Shown here: positions 24,601 through 36,600 of the stretch, piece after piece
Numbering within the stretch: position 1 is the first letter of the stretch
How the letters are laid out: every line of letters begins with the position of its first letter
Assembly: GCA_003116995.1 (NCBI GenBank)
Contig: BDSL01000036.1
Coordinates: 248,001-312,000 of the forward strand
DNA from: Yamagishiella unicocca
Taxonomy: Eukaryota; Chlorophyta; Chlorophyceae; Chlamydomonadales; Volvocaceae
Direction of reading: 5' to 3'
Length of the DNA: 64,000 bases
Translations under genes and position numbers: made by a program
Notes under the pieces: model-generated
What the model was told of the DNA's origin: nothing
Databases searched by the model: none
What the model saw: only the letters and a program-made list of their open reading frames with translations

Positions 24601-27600
24601 CCCACAACGAGGTATCCGAAGACAATGCGCCAGCTATCCTATCCGTTCCGCGTAACCGGTTTTTATGTCAACCGCCCCACAGTAAGCCTACGCGCGGTCA
24701 CCACCCTGACAGCCGGTAGTTCGTGTGCATTCTAGGGCAGCCAGACCAGACCGGAGCCCCCTTCTGACCAGTGCCCAAGGCCTTTCCCTGAGTCGACGTA
24801 CAACCCCAGTCGGCCCGAAGGCCCGACGTCTTTACCTGCGCGATGGGATTTCCTAAAAGGTCCGCCTGGCGGCTGGAATCGGTGGAACTGATGGATGCTC
24901 GGATCACCCCTCGTAGCGACATGGTGCCTGAAACGAGCCATCACGGAATCGACGCGATTTAAAGGAAATCTAGGGAGTCAAATAGGTAGCATTACGACAG
25001 GGCGACGGCATTTGGTTGTGTTTTGCAGCGGCAGGAAGAAGTGGAAATTGTGGGAATGGCATGCGCGTCCAGGCAGAGGTCGCGCTGAACAGCACAAACG
25101 GGAAAAAGGAAGACGTATTGATCTGAACGTCGAGGCATTCATCCACGCCACAGGTAACACATTGCTCTCTCTAGTGCAGTGCTTCAACGCCTCCGTGCTC
25201 ACAAGTAGAGCAGGTTCTCGGCCCCAAAGAGCCCAGGATAAGAGGTCGCATGGGTCGGTCAAAGCACGGCTATGATGGACCATCAGGTACGGCGCCAAGG
25301 GAACTGACGCGCTCCGGGGCCTTATGCACCCACCGTTCGCCACCTGGCTCAAGGCATCGTACACCGTCACATTTAGCGTCACGGCCACATTGGTCGGCAG
25401 CACCACGTGGCATGCCTGCCCTGGTAGACACCCATCCGTTTCACGGCCGTTTGAAGTTAGTACGGCACGCCGGAGCCACAGCGCCATGCCAGTAGTGCCT
25501 CCAGGGGCTCCAACACTGGCACCGCTGCCACTGGGTGAGAGCGCATCTCCGGTAGTGTTCGGGAGTGGTGTTAAGTTAGCGGAGTTGTTGCTACCCGACA
25601 GCAGCTGTGTCTGGTCATTCTCAGTCAGCACCGCAAGGACGATCTGCTTTGGAGTTGTTGCGAGCTCGTTGCCATACCCGTTGCCTGCGCGGTTGAGGGC
25701 CGAGGCATTGCGCCCCGCCCCCGCCTGCAAGGGCGGCTCGAAGCAACGCGCCCTTTCCTCTTTGGTGCTCGGGAGCAGGCCCGTGTACAGACGCGTTACA
25801 CTGCTGCCGCCGCTGGTGTTCGCGTTGCGCACATCGCTGGGACCGGGCCCAGGCGCGTCCAAGTCCGCCGCGGCCTCGGGAGGCGTTGTGGCAGTGGACT
25901 TGCCAGGCATAGCGATGGTGATGGCGTCAATCAGGCCGGCTAGCTCCTTGTCAGTGTCGGCGGTTTGCTCTGACGCTCGCTCATCACTGCCACACAATAC
26001 AGTCAGCGTGTACGGGGAGCCCGAGTACATGGCACCGCCGCTGCCCTGTAGTTCGCGGGCGACAGCATGAAATGGTAAGCCGCAAGGCCTCCGTGTCAGG
26101 TTTGGGTGCAACCTCCGCGTCAGGTTTGGGTGCAACCTCTAAGCCGCAGACAGGGGCACAGCCACTATCTGGGCCGATGAGCGGTATCGTTGGTGGTTTC
26201 TTGGCGAGTGGCGGCTGGTTGAAGGCGTAGGAAGTCATCCAAGACACCCAGAACATAACAACCTCGCTCCTAACACTCAGGACTAGCTACAAGCAAACAT
26301 ATGCAAACAGTTTCGGTCCGCACCATACGTGGCCCTTGCAACTATGCCCCTTTGAGACGGGCTTGGGCTGGTAGTGTCGCTTGCAGGTACCAGTACTCAA
26401 CACATGTTTCCTATGCGCAGCCGGGATCCTGAAGTCCAAGTGGTTGACAACAGACTCGAGAGTCAAGCCCCGCACTGCCAGCCACCTTACCCCTGCTGCA
26501 TTGTTCCAAAGCCGTGGATGATTGAAGATTGCAGACCAGCAGTTTGAGGCAGAGCTGCGCATTGCTGATCGGTGCAGCGCCTGCACGGGGCACAACATGT
26601 GGTTGCGTTATGCGGATCAATAGGGGAATCACGGGCAAGGACAGAGGACGAAGAAAGGAGTGGAATGACCGGTTGCAGTCCCGGCGCCACCAAGCTCCAT
26701 GCCACCATATATACATCCTCCGCGCTGCTATTCATGACAACATCATTGCGTTGGCTTCGTGGTTAACCCGCCTCGAGCCAGCCATGCATGATCCTTTTTA
26801 CCAAAGTCGCAATACTTATAGTCGGCATCGCCGTACCTGAAGCGTCAGGCTCAGGGCGCCCGGCAGCTCCAGCAGGCCGGGGCTCAGACCCGATGTGGTT
26901 TCAAAGGAAGATGCCGCTCCAATGGCGAGGTCGAGCGCTGGTGAGGTGGCTGAAGCAGGACTCACGGCCTCATCTGTGATAGCATCGTCCCCCAGCCATG
27001 GTGGCTTGGGAGCAGAACGAAGAACGGGGACGTGGCGAGACAAGAGTGGTTGTTGTAACGGTTACAGTGGGTTCCAGACCAAAAGGTAGAACCAGAGTGG
27101 TGGCGCGAAAACAGTTGGGAAGGAGTCAGGCATTCAGGCACATACATGCAACGAGGAAGGGAGCGAGCTCGCTCAGTTCGCAACCATCGGGTAACGGTGG
27201 TGCTGCGCTCTGAAGCGAACAAAGTGGTGAGAAGGAAGTGGGCTGCGGTGACGAAAGAGAAAGGGAGGAAAGGAGAGGCTCGCACTAGTCCAGCCAGCGC
27301 CAGCACACCTACCTCCGGGCACTCAAGGCCGATCCCTACTGCACCACCCATGACGTCGGCCATGTTGCCTTCGAAATGGGTGCGGTCCACCACGGCAGCA
27401 ACGATGCCACCGACGTAGAACGCACCTGCAACGTTTGGGGGGCTCAGTAAGCAGGTGCATCAGCACGCAGCTATGGGAACGTGCCCGCACAAATCTTTGG
27501 GCAACCAGCGAGCTTCATAATCGTTGGGTTTCGGGTATCTTGCGCACGCCCGTGCTTTTGATACCTAGAATACAGGACGCCGCGGGCAACAGCATTGGAA

Positions 27601-30600
27601 ACAGATGAGGCGCGCACGCACCTCCCGAGCCCGCTGGCAGAATGTCGTCAACGGCGGTCTTGCCGCCTGAAGATTCACTGTTATTGCTGCCTGCCGTGTT
27701 GTGGCTCATGTTGCCCCCGGACACCAGCACTAGCGACGAGCCCAACGCGATGGAGGAAGTTAGGTAGGCCGCACCACCCGACTGAGTCGCGTTGTTGAAT
27801 TGTATTGTAGCTTCAGACAGCAGCACCATGCTGCAGCCGTCCGTGAAGACGCCTCCCCCGTGGCCGGGGAAAGCGGACGACGCGCTGATCTTGGAATCAT
27901 TGATCTGCAATAGCAGTCGTCGGGATGTGGCAGGTACTTATCTGTAATGTAGTGATGTGTAGGCCATTGAGGTACGGTGCGCTACCCAACCATCGGACGT
28001 CCCCGCGGTGCACCACTCCATGTACTGGCTCACTGCGCATCCCCTGTGCCAAAGCAGGCAACATGCACTTTTGGGTGTCCCATGACGGCTGTGGGCAGCG
28101 CGTACTAAACCCCGGGCGTATGAACCTAGACAACTGGCCTGATTTACCCACCATCAGCCGGTTACACGAGGACGCGTATACGGACCCGCCGCTGCCGCCA
28201 CCTGAAAGGCCGCCCGCGGCTACATTGCCCTCCAGGGTGCAACCGTGCAGCGCCAGGGAGGCGTTGCCCTGCAGACCCACGGCACCACCCGATGCGGCGC
28301 GGTTGAGCGACAACGTCGTGTTAAGGACGACCACCTGCATGGGAAATGGCATGTACGGGTTGGTAGGGCGTTGTGTGGGTGCTACGATGTGCCAGGGCCA
28401 ATGACGCACACGTGTTCTGGGATATGGATGGTATGAGAAATTGAGATGCACCACGCGTTCGGCCTCAGCTGGATCGCTTACTTGTACATTAAAGGGAGAG
28501 CAACCGTGTATCCCAAGAACATCCCCCGTAATCATGCGACTGGTTCACCCGTATTCTGTTCAATCCACCCTCAGCAGCCAGCATACCTGCGGGTGTGTAC
28601 GACTGCCATCCAAGGCAAGTGCCCCGGCCAGCCCTGCCGCCCTGTTGTTGCACATCCTGCTGGACGAGATGTACAACATGGCGTGCTCGATGTGCGCGTC
28701 GGAGAAGGCTACGGCACCGCCGTCGGCACCCGCACCATTCCCGCTGGCATTTAGGCCGTCGAGCAGGACAGACCCACGGGTCGACTCGAACAGCAGGGCG
28801 CCACCCTGTTTGCTCAGCGCGTAGTTCTCGGTGGCCGTGATGTTGGAAGCAACCAGGACTAAATTGTTGCCCTGCGATTGTTGCAGTCGCATTTTTGCAG
28901 TCATGCACGGGTCATTAGATGTTCAGGCTGGAACAGTGGTACTCAGGATGCATGTGGGTGATGGTTGCATGGCATGGTCACGTGCGGCGGCGTTTCGTCA
29001 TTCGTCCGTTCTTTAGCGAACGTGAGGCTCACTGTCCTCCGTCCCCACAACACGACGCTGTCACGACGGCGGCAAAAAATGCACATTGCAACGGTTGCCT
29101 TCGCGTCTCCTTACAGTATTGCAGGTTATTGACTCGTTATTGCAGGGCTCTCATGCACCTTCCGGTGTACGGATTCTGGCCATGTCGCACCTCAACGGGT
29201 ACCTTGCTGTAACGCATGCGCTGCGACGTTCTTGCTGTCTGCGCTGTGTGATTTCATACGGTATGCTGTACTGTGCAGCTTTCATGACACCGGCAGGTGC
29301 ACGCCTGAGCTTTACCTGCCCGGCAAACCAGTCAACGCCCCCTCCCGGCAAGGCGCATGTGGGGAAAGCGGCGTACCACGGCTCCCGGAGCCCGCCCACT
29401 TACCTGCCACTCAACGACGCGCTGAGAGTCGGCGGACAGCCGCTGCAGCCACGACCTGTCCCGTGACTCCCTAAAGACCTGGGGGCAGCTCAGGTTGGCG
29501 GCCGCGGGCTGCTGGGTCAGCAGCGGCATAGCGATGTACGCACCGCCTCCCGTGTCCGCGCTGTTGCCGGCCAGCAGCAGATCCTCCAAGTGCACGCACT
29601 CCGGGTTGGCAAGCGCAAGGCCGCCGCCAGAGTCAGCCGCGGTGTTGCCCACGAAGGCCGTGTTATATACCTGCGGTCACGGCCGAGGCGTATCAGGACG
29701 GCCCCAGGTATTGAAAGGGGAAACGAGTTTTTGCGGAGGACTGGGGAGGCGTAGGAAAATGCATGAGGAATCCGCGCAAACCGCCAGAACACCATGCAAG
29801 GGTGGCGACCCGTGATCCCCGACGCAATAGGCGTATAGGCCAGGCAGGCAGCACCCCTGGTGGCCCACCTGCACGAAGTCGGAGACCTCCGTCCGGAGTG
29901 CGCCGCCAGACACGCCCGCAGAATTATCCTCCAGACGGCTGTCCGACAGGACGAGCGTCATGGCGGCAACGCTATACACGGCACCGCCAAGCCGGTTGGC
30001 GATGTTTCGGGTCAGGCGTGAGCTCCGCACGGTGAGGGGCACGCTGGTGGCGTGGATCGCTCCGCCGTCCTCGGCTGACGCATTGTTGCTGGTGAGGTTG
30101 CAGTTGGCGAAGTACAGTTGCGGGCCCTACGAATGTTGGGGAGCCGGTTGCATGGTGGGTGCACCGCGATGGCAGTGTGTGGTAATCCAGGTAGGCACCG
30201 GGCCGGAATGAGGAAAACAGCTGCCATCAAGCGATCATCGGCATGTTACCAACATTAACGCGCAAAGGGGCAGCCTCACGCATCAGGCAGTCTTTCTAAC
30301 AACCATGTTGATGTTGGTGTTGAAGGGCGTGTCAACTGACCACACGTGCGATTCGTGTTTTGCATGAGGTGAAGACCACACGTCCCCAAGGCTTCGGTCC
30401 CTCACCTCAGGCTGCGCGCTTGTGACCTGATGTCCTGCCGCCACGGCACCACCTGACAGCTTGGCGACGTTATCGTACAGGTACGACTCCTCCAGGGTGG
30501 CGGCGCACGACAACAGCGCCACGGCGCCACCGCGCCCATCTGCCTTGTTGCGCCCCAGCTTGGTGCGGCTGAGCACCATCGGTGCGGTGCAACTCGTGGC

Positions 30601-33600
30601 GAAGATGGCGCCGCCCGCTGTTGTGACACCCTTTGCCTGTCAGCACGATTTAAGCGGCACACTGTCACGTTCCAAACCCACACTCACGACATCATCGACG
30701 TCAACCATGTGAATTCAAGTCACCTGGCAGGCTGACGGCCGTAATTCGCTTTTCCACCCTCTTTTAAAAGGAGATCGAATGCGTGTTTCGGCTTTCAGAG
30801 TAACGAGTCGTGGCGAGCTTCCTCCAGTTCCACCTCCCCACTCAACGGCGTAGTACCCCCATGGCTCACCAAGCCGGCACTTGAACCGCTTCTGCTGACA
30901 AATCCGTTGCCCGCCTTATTGTCGTTCAAGGTGCAGTTGGTGAGAAGCACACTGGATGAGGTGTGGTATATCGCACCGCCCGAGTTGTCGGCATAGTTGA
31001 GGTTGAACCGACAGCCGTCAAAGACGGCCTTTGCAGACAATTAGGGGGCGCAAGGGGATGAGTTACCGGTATAGGGTACTAGGGGTTTGAGGTTTAACCC
31101 ATACGTGTGCGGAGTTCAGGTATGCGGCCAGTGCGGACAAAATAAGCAGATTGCAGCGCCAACACGCTCTCTATCATGCATTTGGGACACAGAAACCAGG
31201 TGCAGGGTTTGCGAGCGAGTCGATCTCGGCGTGTTGCTGTAAGGTTGTGGCACCTTCAACGGGTGCAGAATGTAAGGGCAGGCTACTGCGGTGACACGGC
31301 GGGTCGTTTCCCAATACGTTACCCACCCCTTCCTCGCTCGGGCCTTACCGTGTCACTCGCCTGGTTAAGGATGGAGGGCCTCATCGGGGGCACGATCTGC
31401 GGACACGCACCAGAATGGGCAGCCGTCCAGATGAGCTATCAACTAGGAAATGGATACCGGTAAGCTGGAAGATGAAATGGATACGGGTACGCTAAGTGTA
31501 CCAAAGCTGTTGCAACCGGACATCCCATTCTCCAGGGCTGGGGTGGCACAGCCTGTAGCTTACATTGCAGCCGCGGTTACCCGAAGCCCTGCCTAGGCCC
31601 GAACATGGAGCAGCAGGGCCAAGAGGTGCCAATCGCGCATCACAAAATGCCTGCATAGACACTGCGTGGGCATGTGCGTACGAGCCGTCTGCGACCCACC
31701 TGGAGGTATACAGCTCCTCCCTAGAAACGTAGCATGTAGAGGAAGGAGTGCAAGGGGTACAAGGGGTGCAAGGGGAAAGGGGGAGATAAAAGGAGAGTTC
31801 ATAGGCAGGATTTGGTGGCATATGTCGGTAGTGTCATGGAACAGGAATCAATACGCATACATCAGCAACCCCAGTAGTGTGTAGCGGAAGAGCCGGAAAG
31901 CACCGTGACTAACAAAACCGATTTGCGGAAGCTCAGGCAGTCAGCACGTGTACATCAATGGTATTTACGGCCCATCTTTGTGGCACGGATTACGCTGGAG
32001 CAAGCCATCGCGAGATCGGCGGTTTCATGGTTGGGCTGCTGTTGAGGGCTGAAGTCAGGGCCGTCGCGTGTGCTTACCTCAATGCTGGCGCTGTTTGAAG
32101 TGAAGGACGTGTTAATGCCGGTGACAACAACGTAGTACGCCTAGGAGCAGCACACCGTCGGGGAACGTCAGGGCGTTCATGTGATATTTTAGTGCAAGGG
32201 GAACCAGGTCGCATTCCGTTATGGAAACCAGGTCACGATCCGCCGCCAACTGACACTGCGCTCTTCTCTCTCACGACAGTCCGCCCATGGACCACATTGC
32301 GCAGGCGGCGCACGCCCCACCTTGAAGGCCCCACCGAGACCGCCAGCCGTGTTCCTCTCGAATGTGGCATTGTTGACCTCCAGGTGGTAAAATGTGTTGC
32401 TGTCTGCGACAGCGTTCGACGTGTAGCCCGTGACAAACATTGCTCCCTGAGGCCACAGGAACGAGGGACCCGCCAACCAGCATGGGTGCGGATTACACCG
32501 GGTGCCAGCAGGGGCGCTGACTAGGCACTAGGCACCGCTGGTGGCCGGAACAGGCATGGGGTCAGGGATACATAGTGCTAATTTAGCTTCAATGCCCCTC
32601 GGGCAGACGCCGTTCGCTTGTGCAGCCCCACCCGGGCTTCCCTCCGACGTCCTGCTGACGTCCGTTGTTTGTCGTCGCGCTGAGGAACGGGAGCTTCCCA
32701 TCCAACACGCTGGGCTGATGCCGGACTGCAGCGACATCCAATCCATATCGCATGTGTAGACAGTCCCCATCTAGTCAGCATCTGGGGGCCTGAGCGCCAC
32801 ATCAGGCATACCACACGTGGTCTACAGGAGCGCGTACTTGCATCTACCCTGCCTGCCCGCCCTACCGCGTCTCCCGCCGCAATGTTGCCCCAGAACGACG
32901 CGTTCAGCAGCGAGACGCTGCACAGCGCCGCGAACAGAGCCCCGCCCTGATAGGCCTCGTTTACGGAGAAGTTTGCCTGAAGTGCAGCGGGCGAGTAGAG
33001 GGACAGTGATGAGATCGACCGTCAAGCCCCGCTCGGCTCGCGGCAAACGGGCCGGTTTTGCAGGTGCTGAGACTTTTGCTGTATCGTAGAAGGTATTTAT
33101 GCTATTGCCAGTTGTGATGTCAGCAGGGGGCTTACGTTGCCGACTGAACCGAGGGGACATGCTTGACATGCTATGATGACCGGTCTTGCGCTTAGTAGTT
33201 CGAGCCCCTCCCGGGAGACATATAGCCCTACTTAGTGGTAGACCGTGTGATCACTCACGTTGCTGATTCGGACGGTTGCTGGGCAGTTACTTGCATACAT
33301 AGCACCACCTGCGTTGTCAGATCCGCCCCCGGCCGCTGTGCTTGCGCTGTTGTTCACAAAACTGATGTCGTCCAGCACCAAATCCCGACATCCCGATATC
33401 ATTAGAGCACCGCCATTCACAGTTGCCCGGTTGTCGTACGCACGCACATTGCGCAGCGTACAGGTGGAATTCTGCCAGTCGGCGGGCGGTGCAAGGCAGG
33501 CATTAAGGCGTCAGGCAGCTGACAGGGTATAGGACTGTTGTGTTCGTATGATAATGCAGTACGGCAATTTCGGCATGGACACGATGGAAACCATGGGTTG

Positions 33601-36600
33601 AGGGGACGCTTGGTATGGACGGGGGTGAAAACCATGATTCGAGGGCAAGTACCGCATATGAAATCCATCTGCGACGCTCACCACGAAGGGATACATCGGT
33701 AAGAACATACCTGCTGGATGGAGCCGGCACTGTCTACCCAGACTGCACCTCCAGACATGCGTGCACTGTTAGCCTCCAAGCTGCAGTTCGAGAGGACGAG
33801 CAGGGCGGAAGACATGATGTACACGGCACCCCCCAACTTGGCGGTGCTGCTGCCTAGGCGGGTGCCCTCCAGGACCAACGGCACGTCGATGGCGTAGACG
33901 GATCCGCCGTGCTCGGCCGCAGTGTTGCCAGTCAGGTTGCAGTTGACGAAGTCCAGTGGTGGGTTCTGTGGATTGAATGGTACCGGACTTTGAGCATCAT
34001 GACTATGGTACGGAAGCTGAAACACCGATCTACTATAGGAGCGTACAGGCTAGCATCGCGCCTCAGATGCCAAGTTTTTCACCACCAGGCAGACGTAATC
34101 ATGCAGGTCCCATCCAACCGTGTTGAATAATGAACATGGGCACGGTCCTGTTACAGGCTAGCATCGCGCCTCAGATGCCAAGTTTTTCACCACCAGGCAG
34201 ACGTAATCATGCAGGTCCCATCCAACCGTGTTGAATAATGAACATGGGCACGGTCCCGTTACAGGCTAGCATCGCGCCTCAGATGCCAAGTTTTTCACTA
34301 CCAGGCAGACGTAATCATGCAGGTCCCATCCAACCGTGTTGAATAATGAGCATGGGCACGGTCCCGTTCGATGGCTTGGCCGCTGCAGCACCTACGCGCA
34401 TCCCCGTCTTCCCCTCTGCCTGCGTAAGCACTCTCACCTCGGACTGCGTTTTGCTCACTGCGCGGCTTGCCGCCACCCCGCCGCCGGACAGCTTGGCCAC
34501 ATTGTCGTACAGGTGCGAACCCACCACAGCGACGGAGCATGACAGCAATGCCATGGCGCCACCGGACCCGTCCGCCTGGTTGCGTGCCAGCTCGCTGCCG
34601 CTGATCACCATTGGCGCCGTACACAGCGTCGCGAAGATGGCACCACCGGCGTCGTCGGACGGGCTGCTGCTTACATCGCCGTCACCAGCGCTGTTGTCGT
34701 ACATTTCGCAACCGGTCAGGTTTACGGCGGACTGCTCGTGGTAAAGCGCGCCGCCCGAGTTGTACGCAGTGTTGAAGTGGAACTCGCAATGATCAAAGAT
34801 GGCCTAGGGGCCAGGCAAAAGAGAGCAAGGTAGGCGCAACGGCGGTTGGGAAGGAACAGCAGGAATGAATCCATGCGACATATGCTAGGCATGGTGCATC
34901 ATCTAGCATCACGGGCAGGTCAGTGTGCGAGACACCAAACGGGAATTTACTGTACATGCAGGGGTGTGAAAGTGGAAACGGACGCCTGGGTGCTAACGCA
35001 TGTTACCGGTATGTGTAGTTCGCCCTGCACAGCACGCGCCCTATAGTCCTCAGCACCCGCACTCGCAATCCCCGCCATGGTGAGTCCTCACCAACTCTCC
35101 CGTGTCAATAAATCCGTCGCTGTCAGAGGGCTCCATCGGGGGCTCGCTGGTGGAGTCGACCGTGGAAAGCTCCATTGGCGGCGGGGACTCCTGCCGGCGT
35201 GCGGACATCAGCGGCCTGAGTCGGGACCTCCTTGTCGGGTGTACGCATTACACAGGTCGGTCCGTGTCAGGACGTTGCGGCAAGGGGGTTCCATAGGTAG
35301 CAGCTCTTGCAATGTTAAAAGCATCCACCTCCCATGGATTGACGTACCCCGGTTAAGCAGTGGACGAACCGTTTATCTACATAAATCCGATCCACCCTTG
35401 TAAGTGAAAATTTAACACACGTCAAGATGACGATGTTACATCAACTGGAGGGAAACGAACTGGATACATGCCGGGCATTCGTGGTGGTGATGCATATTCG
35501 TTCGCCGGCCAGTGATCAACACAACTACAGAGGGTTAGCTAGCACGGAGGTTTCACACGCCACGGAGGGGGAGTGTTTTTTTTGAAGTGGGTTGTCGTTG
35601 CCGGCGCTCATCGGGTCTCGCAGTCCTCATCACGGCATCCGTGCTCGACGGGAGGGCCCGTGTTGAAGAGCAGGTGCGACCACGCGGTCACCGTGCCAGG
35701 TAAATAACGGCGAGCATCCCAGCGAACGATTGCTTGTCAGGATGCATTAGCAAGGGGTTAGATACAGCGCCTTCCAATCGAGTATCATGCGAACCACTTG
35801 ACGCAAAAATCAAGAGGCTAATGGCGCGTGCAAGGAAGCGTCCAGTAGGGGCTGGTGCATACATGGGCTACTATTGGCTTCCGTGCTCTTTTTCGTCCTT
35901 ATACTTAGGTAAGGAGGTTTACGGGCCATAAGGGGCTTACCTGGTGGTCTACGGCGCCTCCCTGTCAACGTCGAGGCGAGGGGAAGGGTGAGGTTGAGGG
36001 ACTGTCAAGCTGTTTTCCTTTTCGTAAGGAGGTTTACGGGCCATAAGGGGCTTACCTGGAGGTATACGGCGCCTCCCTGCCAACGTGAAGGCGAGGGGGA
36101 AGGGGAGGGGGAGGGACTGTCAAGCTTGAGGACAACTCAGGTGCTGCGTTGTTCGGAGGCAAGGGCCATCACTTGCGCTTGGGAGGTCGAACATGTGCAG
36201 ACTTGCCAAGTGATTCGCCGAAAAGGGCAAAAGAGAGGCAGGGTATTCGATGCTGTCTTTAAAGCCTGGGACAACAAACACGCTTACCTCCTTGCCAGCG
36301 CTGTTGTTGTAGAAGCGCGTGTGGATGAGGCTAACACTAACCGACAAGGCCTGCGACAGCGAGGCACGATACATGTCGTTGTTGTTGAAGTTATGTAATA
36401 CGGCAAATTAAACAGTTTAAGATATATTGTCTCCAGAAGCCGCCTCGAACTGCGTCAAATGGCCTCCATGTCTGCCCGAGCCTCAACTTGGCGGCCCGGG
36501 CAGAAACACCCCCAGCGAACGGACAACTAACCCCAAGAAGACAACGGGGGTTTGAGTAAGACCCGTGGATGCAAGAAAAAACCGTTTAGGACAGACGTTT

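Noticed and set aside
25324..26070. 248-codon open frame on the + strand
   Set aside because: Antisense shadow of gene B's globular exon 26045-25334, whose motifs are shared with A and C.
32560..32760. Possible extra Ser-rich exon in cassette 3 (- strand)
   Set aside because: An acceptor and an open stretch exist, but no clear counterpart or phase requirement supports it. The flanking exons join in frame without it.
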